This document shows positions 10,529 to 20,873 of a DNA stretch of 64,000 bases, piece by piece. The DNA comes from Gambelia wislizenii (Eukaryota > Chordata > Lepidosauria > Squamata > Crotaphytidae). Numbering within the stretch: position 1 is the stretch's first letter; every line of letters begins with the position of its first letter. The notes beneath the pieces are model-generated. The model did not search any database. It was not told where the DNA came from and saw only the letters and a list, made by a program, of their open reading frames with translations. Made by a program: the position numbers and the translations under genes. The stretch covers positions 157,453,001-157,517,000 of the forward strand of contig JAUMIR010000001.1 of NCBI GenBank assembly GCA_030847615.1, read 5' to 3'.

Positions 10529-10738
10529 GAAAAGCAAAGCCCCAGTGGTAGTCACCCTCTCTGAAGCCAGAACGAGTGGCTAGACTTGCAACAGCAGGGC
10601 AGGTGCCCATTCTGACGTCAGAGAGGACAACTACCACTGGCACTTTGCTTTTCCCGGAACCCAGAAAGGCAATTGTGTGCTGGAAAAGCAAAGCCCCAGC
10701 AGTAGTCACCCTCTCCGAAGTCAGAATGGGTGGCTAGA
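10529..10738. repeat. Direct plus inverted repeat module (GAAAAGCAAAGCCCCAG)
   Basis: A module beginning GAAAAGCAAAGCCCCAG and ending GTGGCTAGA occurs at about 10529-10585 and again at about 10682-10738. An inverted version lies between them (about 10600-10657, ending CACTTTGCTTTTCCC). This looks like fold-back transposon debris; the family is not identified. Confidence 0.55.
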
Positions 10739-10818
10739 TGCTCTCCCCAGACCTGCTAAGTGGACATGCTATGGGACTGAAGACCTTTTATACGTGAAAT
10801 ATATATGTCATATACTCA

Positions 10819-11130
10819 GGAAATTATCAGATGTAACAAAAAGCCCAAGAGGAGCACAAGAGGACAACGTTACTGTCCTGCGAATGGGTCCTGGTTTCAA
10901 ATGATGTTGTCATCCTCACGTGCTCAGTCTGTGCTGCACCCATGAGTAAAGTGTCATTTTTCATTGACAGGACCTCCCTGTCAATTGAAAGCTACACCTT
11001 ATTCATGGCTCCAGCACAGAAGCAGCATGTGATGATGACAACATTGTTTAAAATCAGGACCCATTCACAGGACAGTAACATCATCCGCTCATGCTCCTCT
11101 TGTGTCTTTTAGGCATGTCTGATAATCTCC
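10819..11130. mobile_element. Harbinger-like MITE with long inverted repeats
   Basis: A 312-bp element with left end GGAAATTATCAGATG and right end CATGTCTGATAATCTCC. The arms stay similar for roughly 95 bp (for example ACACAAGAGGACAACGTTAC in the left arm against the complement of the right arm). Flanking triplets TCA (10816-10818) and TTA (11131-11133) fit a T-N-A target. It shares terminal bases with family A. Confidence 0.7.
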
Positions 11131-12506
11131 TTAGTTTGCTGTTCTTTCATCTAAATGTGATAGAAAACATAGCTATCTTTTGGTATTCACAATTCTCAGA
11201 AATTTGTAATGTTGTTTTCTGAATAACAACAAAAAGTGTGTATTAGGGGAATGTGTATATAAGAGGGTGTATCTTGGAGGGACCCTATATTAATGAAAAT
11301 GGCTTGCAAAAGTGTTTTTATTAAGCAAAATCGCAACAAGAATGTATATAGTAGAAGGAAACATATTTAAAAATGGATAAGAATTTTCATGACACTGATG
11401 CAGAAATGGAATGGAGCAATCTTAAGATGGCAATAATGAGAGACATTTAAATGTACAGATTCAACCATCACTACCCCCAGGATAGCAAAGGGATGTATGA
11501 TTAGTTGCAGAATGGATACTATTACAATGGGATTGTATATAAAAATTCTGGTAACTCAGCTTAATGCAAGATCTCTGCTTGAACTTCAAATCTGTTCAAG
11601 GTACAGAACAACTGGTGCTACATGTATGAAAGAATCCAGATCTGCATGTAATATAGTAACTGAACTGTATGTTTAAGCAAATCAAGACAAATTCCATAAG
11701 CAGGTTATTTTTTGTACCTAATAAATATATAACTTTTGTATACAGCAATGCATTTAATTTAAATACTAATGGGTGGCACTAAGAAAGAAAAAAGCTATCT
11801 ATAACTTGGTAGATTGATGGGATATTTTTGTTTTCTCTGCAACAGATGTTTCACTGTGTTGGTCAGTTGCATCTTATATAAGTCATAAAATCAAGAAGAC
11901 TTTGCATATGATTGGAGGTCTTCCAACATTTAAATTAGCTCTGACTAGCATGAGAAATGATGCTTCACTGAGGGCAACCGTAAGGAAAAGCAATTTTGCA
12001 GTTCTGTACCTATTTTAGCTTGGCTGCTTGCTGTTTGAACTCCCTGTGCTCGCTAGGACATGGGGGTGTACAGGGAAGAGATGTTTCCAAATAGCCTCTG
12101 CTGCACTGCATTATTAAGTATCCTACTTAGATTTATCCCATTGAAGAGTCACTAAAGTTACAAGTCGCAGATGAGTTTTTCATTTCTTCCCTTTAATGTG
12201 CACTGCTGGAAAATGTTAGCTGCTCAAAACATGACACTTTCATTGTCAATGTGGACTTCTCTTAACATCTTCACAAGGCAATGATGTGTAGCATTTGAAA
12301 AGCAAGAACAGGAAAAATCAGCTACACCCTGAGTCTGTTCTCTATCCACCTCCTTGTGTCCTAGCCAAGAATCCAAGGCTAACAGCCATAACTTAAGGCC
12401 AAGCCCTTTTACTGTATCATGCAGAATGACCAAACTTCCCATGGTGATGTCATGGTGTATAAAAGCATAAAAGATCCGTCGTTATCTACCATTTCCTCTT
12501 TTTCGC
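11131..12506. other. No feature recognised
   Basis: About 1.4 kb of AT-rich DNA without recognisable genes or repeats. The open frame 12224-12442 (minus) shows no domain. Confidence 0.4.
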
Positions 12507-12546
12507 TTTTTGTGTATCACCCTTTTACTAGGGTGATACACAAAAA
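12507..12546. repeat. Perfect 17-bp inverted repeat (hairpin)
   Basis: TTTTTGTGTATCACCCT (12507-12523) is followed, after a 6-base spacer, by its exact complement (12530-12546). Confidence 0.8.
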
Positions 12547-12741
12547 TTCCCCTTTTGTGAATTCTCCACTGATTCTTCTAACTGTAGCTGAGTAACCTGA
12601 CATTTCATGGTTGTTACTAGACAAGATGCTATAATCTTTCCCAATCTGGTACCTTCCAGGTGTGGTAAACTAGAACTCCCATCAACCCCCAAAATATAGT
12701 TATAATGAGACTTGTACTATGTCATGTTTGCAGGACATGAG

Positions 12742-13322
12742 GGACTTTATCAGACAAAGTCCCTAGTGTCCTGCTAGGGAAAAACAGCATCATAACGATG
12801 CCACATAAACATGAAAGGGAGCACATATCAAACAACGTTGCCCTTTCGCATTTATGTACTGGCCATAAGCCGTATTTTTTTATTGACATCCCAAGCCATG
12901 ACAATTTTTGGTGGCATTGCCAATGTATGAAACCTAGCACCAAAGTCCTCTCATCATTATGGTGTCAATGGCTGGTCCGGCCAGAACACTTCAGGGTGAG
13001 ATTGAGACATCCAGGTAGGTGACACACTTTTTATGACCCTCCTCAGGTTACTTGGAAGTTTTTGAGTGTGTGTATGTGCTTAGTGTAACTTTTAGAGTGT
13101 TGTTTTTGTTTTCGAATTTCCTACACTATGTATTCTTGTGAGAATCTGCAAGATTTCAATAGAGGATGTGAACAGCGTTCCGTTCACTCCTTATTCATTG
13201 CTGGGGAAGCCTTTTCACATGGATGCAAGGTAAGTGTGGCATAGGAGTTCTTTTGCAAGTATAAAAATGGCACAAATTATGCCAACAAAAGAATGGGTTT
13301 AGGGGGTTGTCTGATAAAATCC
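12742..13322 (-). mobile_element. Harbinger-like MITE, family A' (GGACTTTATCAGAC), copy 1
   Basis: A 581-bp element with left end GGACTTTATCAGACAAAG and right end GTTGTCTGATAAAATCC. It is the reverse-oriented relative of 17145-17722; both contain the CACTTTTTATGA and GGTGAGATTGAGACATCC landmarks or their complements. Flanks are GAG and TAG, a probable decayed 3-bp duplication. Internal open frames are not genes. Confidence 0.7.
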
Positions 13323-13335
13323 TAGATGAGGAAGA

Positions 13336-13521
13336 AGGAGCCAGCATCGCGTAGTGGTTTGAGTGTTGGAGGCTCTGGAGATCAGGGTTCAAATCCCCAC
13401 TCAGGTATGAAAACTGTCTGTGTGGTCTTGGCCCAGTCATACACTCTCAGCCTCAGAAAACCTCATGATAGCATTGCTTTAGGGTTGCCATAAGTCTGAA
13501 ATGACTTGAAGACACACAACA
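13336..13521 (+). mobile_element. Sauria-type SINE with 12-bp target-site duplication
   Basis: Starts with AGCCAGCATCGCGTAGTGG, has the B-box-like region GATCAGGGTTCAAATCCCC and ends with ACTTGAAGACACACAACA. AGATGAGGAAGG lies just before (13324-13335) and just after (13522-13533) the element, a perfect 12-bp duplication. Confidence 0.88.
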
Positions 13522-13533
13522 AGATGAGGAAGG

Positions 13534-14241
13534 CTCTAGGTGGATATCATGTTCCAAATTCACTTTGCTGTCTATCTCAGTCTTTGCAGAGATTCCGGTT
13601 CATTACATTCATCTCAGGCTGAAGGATGCTTTGGAAGTGGAGTTTTTCTGTGTATGTGCCAAAACCATCCTCACTCTAATGTGTGAAGAAGAATGGGAAA
13701 ATGTCTGTTTTCTAGCAGCTGCAGCTGCTGCGAAGCTGCTAAATGCCATGGACATTGTACATTCTTCCATTTTTCTACATGGGAGCTTGATGTAGACCAA
13801 GTTTGGGAATCATATGGTCTTTCAGATGTTGTTGAACTGCAAGACCCAGCAGCCCTAGCCAGCATAGCCAATGGAGAGCAATGCTGGGAGATGAAATCCA
13901 GCAACATCTAGAGGACTGCATGATTCCTGTTTCTGGTGTAGAATGAACATATGTGTGTATTCTGTGTGTGTCATGCATGTGTGTGCATTTGCACATGCAT
14001 CTTAATGTTCTGTACAGCAAGACTGAGGGATAGTCACACTCCCTAGTCTGAGCCAGTTATTCTGACTATCCTGAAGAATCTGAACTATACTACCAGCATA
14101 CGTGCCCAATATCTGAAAAATGAAGATATCTCCCTAGCCCTACGACTGCTAAGCCATGGTGGTATGTATCTGATTATTCCATTGGACATGCTAGAGCTTA
14201 GAAAACCCCAAGCCAGCTGCATTTCTCTTAGTGTACATTGA
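13534..14241. other. No gene recognised; short GT-rich tract
   Basis: Contains a TGTGTG-rich stretch near 13950-13990 and CAGCTGCAGCTGCTGCGAAG near 13720. Overlapping open frames on both strands here show no domain. Confidence 0.4.
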
Positions 14242-14874
14242 GGAGTTGTCTAGATGGTGAAAATAATCTTAATAGAAATCGCAGAGAATACCTTTTGTCC
14301 CAACAAGATTCAACAGTGATTCACCTTATTCAGAAGGAGGAAGGGCAAAAACTCCCTTTTCCCTGCGTGGGAAAAACCTTTGCGGCTTTTCCCAAGGATT
14401 TTTAAGTAATGCATGGAAATACAGATTACCACTCATTTGGACACCCAAATTTGCATCGCTGTGTATTTTCAACGAGGGCAGAAGTGGAAATCTGATTGGT
14501 CAAATGTGCATGGGGGGCAGGCTTGCCTGCAATGAAGTGGCTAGAAGCACCATTTTAGAGTATAGCATTGCCAGTCATGTACTTTCTTGCTGCGCTGAGG
14601 CAACCAAACAGCTTTTTTTAGTGGAAGGTTGTACTTGCACACCTTTGATTTGCAGTTTTAAAAAATACTATGCAGTGGTGGCAACTTGTTAAGAATAATA
14701 ACATGGGTAATTCACTCGTGGCCACCATCTTGATTTACAAGCATGGCTGTGTGTGCGCTTCAAATATGGATAGCTTCGCTTATCAGCGATTTTGACAAAG
14801 ACAAAATGAATGCTGCTGTGAATTTGCATTAATGCACAGCAATCTACATTATACGTTCTCATCTAGACAGCTCA
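14242..14874 (+). mobile_element. Harbinger-like MITE, family B, copy 2
   Basis: A 633-bp element with left end GGAGTTGTCTAGATGGTG and right end CTCATCTAGACAGCTCA. TGA lies on both sides (14239-14241 and 14875-14877). The interior follows copy 1, for example TTCAGAAGGAGG, CATTTCTGGAAG-like segments, GGGTAATTCACTCGTGGCC and AATGCACAGCAATC. Confidence 0.72.
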
Positions 14875-14877
14875 TGA

Positions 14878-16021
14878 GACTTTTAAATACCTCCACAGAA
14901 TCATTGGCCCGATCTGCATGGGGAGACCAAGGGGATCTTCAGACACAAACTCCCCAAAAAGGCAGTCAATTGTTCATCTACTTCAGGGCCTCTGGGCTTC
15001 TGTGAAGTAAAAAATCATTTGGGTTTCTTCATCTGAATGATGTAAATTCTTTTGGATTCCAAAATCTGGTATGCCATCCCATTTCTCCAATGACGTAGCC
15101 TTTATTACAAAGATGTAAACAGCTAAACCCATTAATCATCACATAATACAATGCTTACAACATCAAAAGATGGGACACCCAAACACACTCTGCAGATGTG
15201 GAGATATTGTTTAATATAACATGCCTTTGTGACTTTTGGACCACTGAGTCATTAAGCTGTAAGAGCTGAAATCCTGAAGAAAAAAACAACTTGGCAGTGA
15301 TTGTGTTGAAATACTCAAGGATAGATGCATTGGAGATTACAACTGGCTATATAAAATGATTGTGTCACAGTTTGATTATACTTCACAGAGGTTCCACTTT
15401 ACATTAATATGATTTTGGAAATGAGTTCTCACTAGATTGTTCAGCCTGTGTGCTTTGCAACATAATGATTCACAGATGGAAATCTTTAAAAATATTGTTT
15501 TGTTATCTTGCAGCGTGAACCTCAGTCTATAAATATATGAAATACTGATATTAAATAAAGCTGCACGTGGATCCCCAAATGGAGTCTTCCAAGGTTCTGA
15601 CATGTCTTCCAATTTTGTTTCATTTTCAGCTGATGTCAACTTTTAAAATATACTTTCCAAGAAATGTGCTTATAGTATTCAAATCTGATTTATACAAAGT
15701 TATTTTTTAAAAAAACCACACTGAATATCATAATGGTCAGAAATTGGCTTAATGTGAAGTGTTTCCATTAGGTTTAAATTGTATTTTCTAAAGTATGTAA
15801 GAAAGCATAGAGATTTTTCAAAACAGGCCTGAAATAAAAATTTCCAATACTACCTGATATTCTGGATGAGTTTGTGGCTTCCCTCTGACTGTTTTAAGTG
15901 GGTCTTCAAGACCTGGATGCTCCAGTCTTATGAACGAATGCCCATTTTTAGTTTTATTTTATTTAACTGTCTATATTTTAATAACAATAAATGTTTATGT
16001 ATAACGCCTAATGTTGGGAAT
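14878..16021. other. No feature recognised
   Basis: About 1.1 kb with no recognisable repeat family or exon. The minus-strand open frame 15376-15639 shows no domain. Confidence 0.4.
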
Positions 16022-16104
16022 GCTTTGATTGTATATTCCTGCAGGGCAGGGGGTTGGACAAGATGGGCCTTGTGGTCTCTTCCAATTCTATGATTTTATG
16101 ATAA
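16022..16104 (+). mobile_element. CR1 LINE, extreme 3' end only
   Basis: TTGATTGTATATTCCTGCAG, GGGGGTTGGACAAGATGG and a TTCTATGATTTTATGAT terminus match the last 80 or so bases of the CR1 copy at 1543-1950. Severe 5' truncation is typical of CR1. Confidence 0.8.
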
Positions 16105-16138
16105 AGGCACCCAGTTTAATTTGTACTGTAACTCTTCT

Positions 16139-16370
16139 AAGTACTCTAAAGGAACCAGATCCCATCTGATCTTGGAAGCTAAACAGAGCCAGACCTGGTT
16201 AGTACTTGGATGGGAGACAACCAAGGAATACCAGGTGCTGTCAGTTATATTTCAGAAAAGGAACTGGCAAAATCACCTCTAAGTATTCCTTGCCTAAGAA
16301 AACCCTATGAAATTCATAGGGTCTCCATAGGTCAACAGGCATCTTGAAGGCACATACACACACACATGCT
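16139..16370 (+). mobile_element. 5S rRNA-derived SINE, uninterrupted copy
   Basis: 5S head (AACCAGATCCCATCTGATCT ... TAGTACTTGGATGGGAGACA) to about 16248, then SINE body (AAGGAACTGGCAAAATCACC, AGTATTCCTTGCCTAAGAAA) and a CTTGAAGGCACATACACAC tail. It serves as the reference for the split copy at 1403-2046. Confidence 0.85.
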
Positions 16371-17141
16371 TAATCCTAGTGTTTCAATTAACTGTATTTT
16401 AAGCTTTTAAATTTTTACATTGTAAACCATGTTGTGGAGGCTTTGCCTTGAAAGAGTATCTTAATTCATGCACCAGAATTTTTTTGCAGGGGGGGGGCTT
16501 GTATTGAGTGAAATGTGGGATATTTTCTGACCCCAATTAAAATTCCAGTGTATTGAAGGCTAATAGTAGGGTTAGCATCATGGTTAAAGTTAGGGTTAGC
16601 AGTAGAATTTAATGTACATTTCTTTTATTTCTTGAACCCAGTAAAAATCCCAGTGTCCTTATCCCCCTTTTCCCCCGAAGGTAACCAACCAACCTCAGCA
16701 TTGTGGTACACTGAAAAACAATGTGGCAAATGTTTCATCACCAAAGCATTACAGTGGGTCAGACAAAGTTGTTGGTATTGATATTATCTGCCATCAAATT
16801 GACTTTGACTGATGGTGAGCCTAAAAATAAAAGAGCCCCAAGAGCCCCTGCTCAGGTCTTGCAGGCTCATGGCTATGGCTTCCTTTATTGGGTCAATCCA
16901 TCTGGAATTTTGTCTTCCTTTTTTCTTACTGCCTTCCACTTTACCAAGCATTATTGGCTTTTCCAATGAGTCGCATCATCTCATGATATGTCCAAAGCAC
17001 AACAGCCTCAGTTTAGTCATCTTTGCTTCTAGTGAGAGTTCAGGCCTGATTTGCTCAAGGGTCCATTCATTTGTCTTTTTAGCTGTCCGTGGTATCTGTA
17101 GAACCAGTCCACTCACTACCCATCATTTTCAAATGAGTAAC
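16371..17141. other. No feature recognised
   Basis: Contains a G-run at 16490-16498 and a few GGGTTAGC-like words at 16569-16603. No gene or clear repeat. Confidence 0.4.
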
Positions 17142-17144
17142 AAA

Positions 17145-17722
17145 GGACTTTATCAGACGAGCCTCTAAAAACGTTCTTTTGCCAGGATAATTAAAGCCAT
17201 TTTTATGCCAACAAAAGAACACTTCCCACCGGACTCATCTTTGTTTCCTGGCAAAGTCTTCCTTGGCAATGAAGAGGAAGTGAATAGATCTCCGTTCACT
17301 TCTTGGTTCAAAATCCCGTGGATTCTCGCGAGAAGACGCTCATGTGAGAAATTCAAAAAAGCAAACCAAAAAACACACAAAAAGTTTTTAAAAGCACATA
17401 CACACATTTAAAAACTTCCAAGTAACCCAGGGAGGATCATAAAAAGTGTGTCACTTACCTGGATGTCATGATCTCACCTGGAAGTGTTCTGGCCAATCCA
17501 GCCATTGACAGAGTAAGCACACAAAAAAAGTGCTAGGTTTCATACGCCGGCAATTCCAGCAAAAAACTACACTGCCGATCTATTGATGGCTTGTTCCGTC
17601 AATAAAATGGATCAGTTTATTGGCAGAACATAAAAACGAAGTGATGATATCGTGTGGTATGCACACCCTTTCATGTTTATGTGGCCATTATGATGCTGTA
17701 TTTAGTGCGTCTGGTAAAGTCC
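17145..17722 (+). mobile_element. Harbinger-like MITE, family A', copy 2
   Basis: A 578-bp element with left end GGACTTTATCAGACGAG and right end TGCGTCTGGTAAAGTCC. AAA lies on both sides (17142-17144 and 17723-17725). The interior shares AGCCTCTAAAAACGTTC with family A copy 1 (7763), showing that the GGAGATTATC and GGACTTTATC groups belong to one family. Confidence 0.78.
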
Positions 17723-17725
17723 AAA

Positions 17726-19468
17726 GACATTCCCATTGGGGGAAAGTAACAGATTTATTGAATTGTTTTTTGTCTCAGACACTTTTTGTCTGTAAAAAAA
17801 AGAATATGTATGTGGCAAATCTCTGAAACTTGAGGACATTGCTTACAATTGTTCTGATGACAATGCTACAGAATGCCTCCATTGTAGGTCTAGTCCTGTG
17901 TACATTCTGCAATGTAACATAATTCTGGGTGACGAAAATGTCCCATCTTGATGCATTAGAATTATAAACAAACAAACAAACATCAGTGAAGGATCAATTT
18001 GTACCTACTTCATGAACATTTCTGCTTCTTGGTATTTGGTAACACCATCTGTAAATAACTGTTTAGGGCACATAAAGTTTCATTAGCATAGGATCCCCAG
18101 CAAAATTTGCTCCCATGAGATAAACTTGGCTTGCCCTTGCTGTTGCAAATTAAAGTTGGCATCAAACTTTTCCTTGCCCCCGCCAGAAGATTTATTCATT
18201 TAAACATTCATTAATTAATCTTTTTCATAATTAATCTTTTAATTATTAATAATTTTTAAAATTAATCTTTTTCAAGGAGGGGGAGGAAAAGAAGTAAGTC
18301 CCATTGAGTTCAGTGGGATGTATTTCTAGGTAAGTGAGTACTGAATTATAGCTGCAATATGTCAGTAGCAAAAGACGGGGTGGGAGTAAAAACTTAATAA
18401 TAAACTATACTATTCTTGTTTTATACAGTGTATTTAACCAAATGGATGTTCCTGGTTAATTTCTTTATAAATTTTGTCATATGGAGCCACTTGTCACCTG
18501 CCAAGGTGTTATTTAGATCAGTCAAACACTTACAGTATTCTGATGTTCCTTTCTTCTTTTTCTTTCTTCCGCTCTACATATTTTTATACATCACTCAATA
18601 AATCTTTTTACCAAGTGATATCTAAAGCCTGGTTTGTTCTAGGAAAGCTTTATGGCAGGTGTTACAGTTGAATATCTGGGGGGGGGGGAGGACGAAAAAG
18701 TTATTTTATCACTATTAACTTTCTTCCTCCCAAATGGCAGAATGCAATATAAAATGTATTTTTGAAGACATTCTGGCTGCATCTCTCAACGCATTTGGCT
18801 ATTCTCAGTATCCATTAGGATGCATTTATCTTCATGCACCATGGTTCTGAAAATTTCCCCTGAGGTCCGCATCTACACACAGAGGTATCGGGGTCAATTG
18901 ATGGTTCATTATATTCATACATCAAAACCCCTGAACAGATTGAAATTATGAACATTTTAAAATTATGGATATGGTTGTCTGTTTGGTTGCTGATTTAGTA
19001 CCCATTTAGGCACTTTACAAATTTACATAAAACTGTGCCGAAGTGTAGACTCTTACTATATGCTCTTTTAACTGTGTTGTATCTTTAACCTGTTGTTATT
19101 CCATATTAATTGTTGTTGTTCTTGTTCTTGTTCTTCCTTTCTTTAGTGACCTCAAGTAGTATTAACAGGATTATTGCCAAAATGGAGTCAAGGAAATGCA
19201 AAAGAGGAGTATATCAGCATGCTTGGGAGAAGTATTAGGGTATTTGTAGAAGTTAAGAAGAAAAAATATATAAGGAGATAACACATTCACACACCAATGA
19301 GGACTGAACATGCATGGGATGTTTAAGGTTTAAAAAATAAATCAAAACTGAGAGAGGAGAAATGAAATGGAATAGTATGCAAGAAGCAGTCAGGGCTCGC
19401 TGGCTGCAGCCCTGAATAGAAGCAGTCTTATCAGGAGGTGAGAATACATGGCAGATGCCACTGGTGTA
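17726..19468. other. No gene recognised; AT-rich imperfect repeats
   Basis: An ATTAATCTTTTTC-like unit is repeated imperfectly at about 18208-18275. A G-run lies near 18679-18688 and a TTGTTCTTG-rich tract near 19110-19140. Confidence 0.4.
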
Positions 19469-19560
19469 GGGCTCATCTACACAAGCCAGGATATGCCGGT
19501 TGCCTGCTGGCTTATCCTGGCCAAGGATCAGGCCCATTGTTCCCCTGTTCTCTCCATGGA
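19469..19560 (+). mobile_element. Family C DNA transposon, left-end fragment
   Basis: GGGCTCATCTACACAAGCC, then GGATATGCCGGTTGCCTGCT, matches the ends of family C elements (42450 and the complement of 41298). No right end identified. Confidence 0.5.
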
Positions 19561-20039
19561 ATGGAAGGAAGTCCCTAGTAGAGACAGGGCTGGAGTATCA
19601 GTGGTACAACTGAATCAAATGTTCCAGGACACTCAGTAACTGGGGGCACCCATGGTGCTGTTTTCACTGCATGCACACACACCACATTTCTTGTACTGTG
19701 ATGACAACATTTCATAGAAGAAAACCAGGACATGTGGGGCCAAGCAACATCAGACTGTGGTCAAGATGCCAAAAGTTATTAATGAGGAAGAACACACAAA
19801 CTAAGATAGGCTGCAGAAGTTTGATTTTGCCGTAGCCTTCTGGGCAAGAAAGATTCCACCCATCCTCCTTTTGCACTTTGAACTCCATTTTCTCAAGCTG
19901 AGGTAAGCTGAGGATTAAAGGGGAAAGTGAGTAGGGAGAAGGAAAGAGAATCTGTGTCATTTTAAAAGCAGATGAAAAACGGGACAACAGAGGATTGATT
20001 GGGGCTGTCCCTGCCAAATTGGGACAGTTGGAAGATAAT

Positions 20040-20182
20040 TTTATTTATTTTATTTATTTAGTTAGTTAGTTAGTTATACCCCGCTTTTCAGCCACAAGGC
20101 TATCAGAGCAGCTTACAAATTGTTTTAAGCAATAGCTATTTACACATCTACACTGCATTAAACAGTTTCCAATGTGATGCTG
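20040..20182 (-). mobile_element. SINE with L2-like tail, 5'-truncated
   Basis: TTATTTATTTAGTTAGTTAG, TACCCCGCTTTTCAGCC, AGAGCAGCTTACAAATTG and TACACATCTACACTGCATTA match 2966-3180 and 26274-26552. Only the 3' half is present. Confidence 0.72.
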
Positions 20183-20224
20183 TCTTAGAGACAAATGCTT
20201 CTGGAGAGGGGGGTGAACTATACA

Positions 20225-20558
20225 CCTCTCTTCATAGAATCACAGAATCATAGAATTGGAAAAGACCACAAGGGCCATCCAGTCCAACCCCCTGCCATGC
20301 AGGAATACACAATCAAAGCACTCCCGACAGATGACCACCCAGCCTCTGTTCAAAAACCTCTAAAGAAGGAGACTCCACCACAATCCAAGGCAGTGCAATC
20401 CACTGCTAAACAGCTCTTACTGTCAGGAAGTTCTTCCTAATGTGTAGGTGGAATCTCTTTTCCTGTAGTTTGAGTCCATTGCTCCATGTCCTTGTCTCTA
20501 GAGGAGCAGAAAATAAGCCACCCCAATTGTTTAACAGAGGGGTGGGGTATAAATAATT

Positions 20559-20597
<39 letters not shown>

Positions 20598-20790
20598 CTT
20601 CAGTATGACATCCCTTCAAATATTTAAACATGGCCGTTGTGTCACCTCTCAACCTTCTGTTCTCCAGGCTAAACATACCCTGCTCCCTAAGCCACCCCTC
20701 AGAGGGCATGGCTTCCAGGCCTCTCATCATTTTGGTCACCCTTCTCTGGACCCATTCCAGTTTGTCAATATCCTTACTAGGAAGCATTTA
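20225..20790 (-). pseudogene. CR1 LINE 3' part, minus strand, with a nested insert
   Basis: The left edge carries the CR1 3' terminus in reverse (ATAGAATCACAGAATCATAG). The minus strand encodes [17 protein letters not shown] and [13 protein letters not shown], the C-terminal CR1 RT region, ending near 20787. An (AAT)n-tailed insert at about 20512-20597 splits the frame and gives a meaningless poly-tyrosine run in the conceptual protein. Confidence 0.85.
20512..20597 (+). mobile_element. Short L2-like 3' end with (AAT)n tail, nested in CR1
   Basis: GCCACCCCAATTG, GAGGGGTGGGGTATAAATAA and (TAA)n resemble the 3' termini of the L2-like LINEs in this window (for example the complement of 44690-44770). 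Confidence 0.6.
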
Positions 20791-20826
20791 TTGCTCACCC
20801 TGAAGGGACACCCACTTTTGAGGTTC

Positions 20827-20828
<2 letters not shown>

Positions 20829-20871
<43 letters not shown>
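20829..20871 (+). repeat. (AG)n microsatellite at the 3' break of a LINE
   Basis: About 20 uninterrupted AG units separate the CR1 relic from the interrupted LINE X copy that follows. Confidence 0.9.

Positions 20872-20873
<2 letters not shown>

Noticed and set aside
16569..16603. Interstitial telomere-like repeat (GGGTTAG words)
   Set aside because: Only two or three irregular GGGTTAG units occur; too few and too spaced to call.
20437..20787. 116-codon frame with a poly-tyrosine run as a gene
   Set aside because: The tyrosines come from (ATT)n in a nested insert and the rest is CR1 RT sequence.
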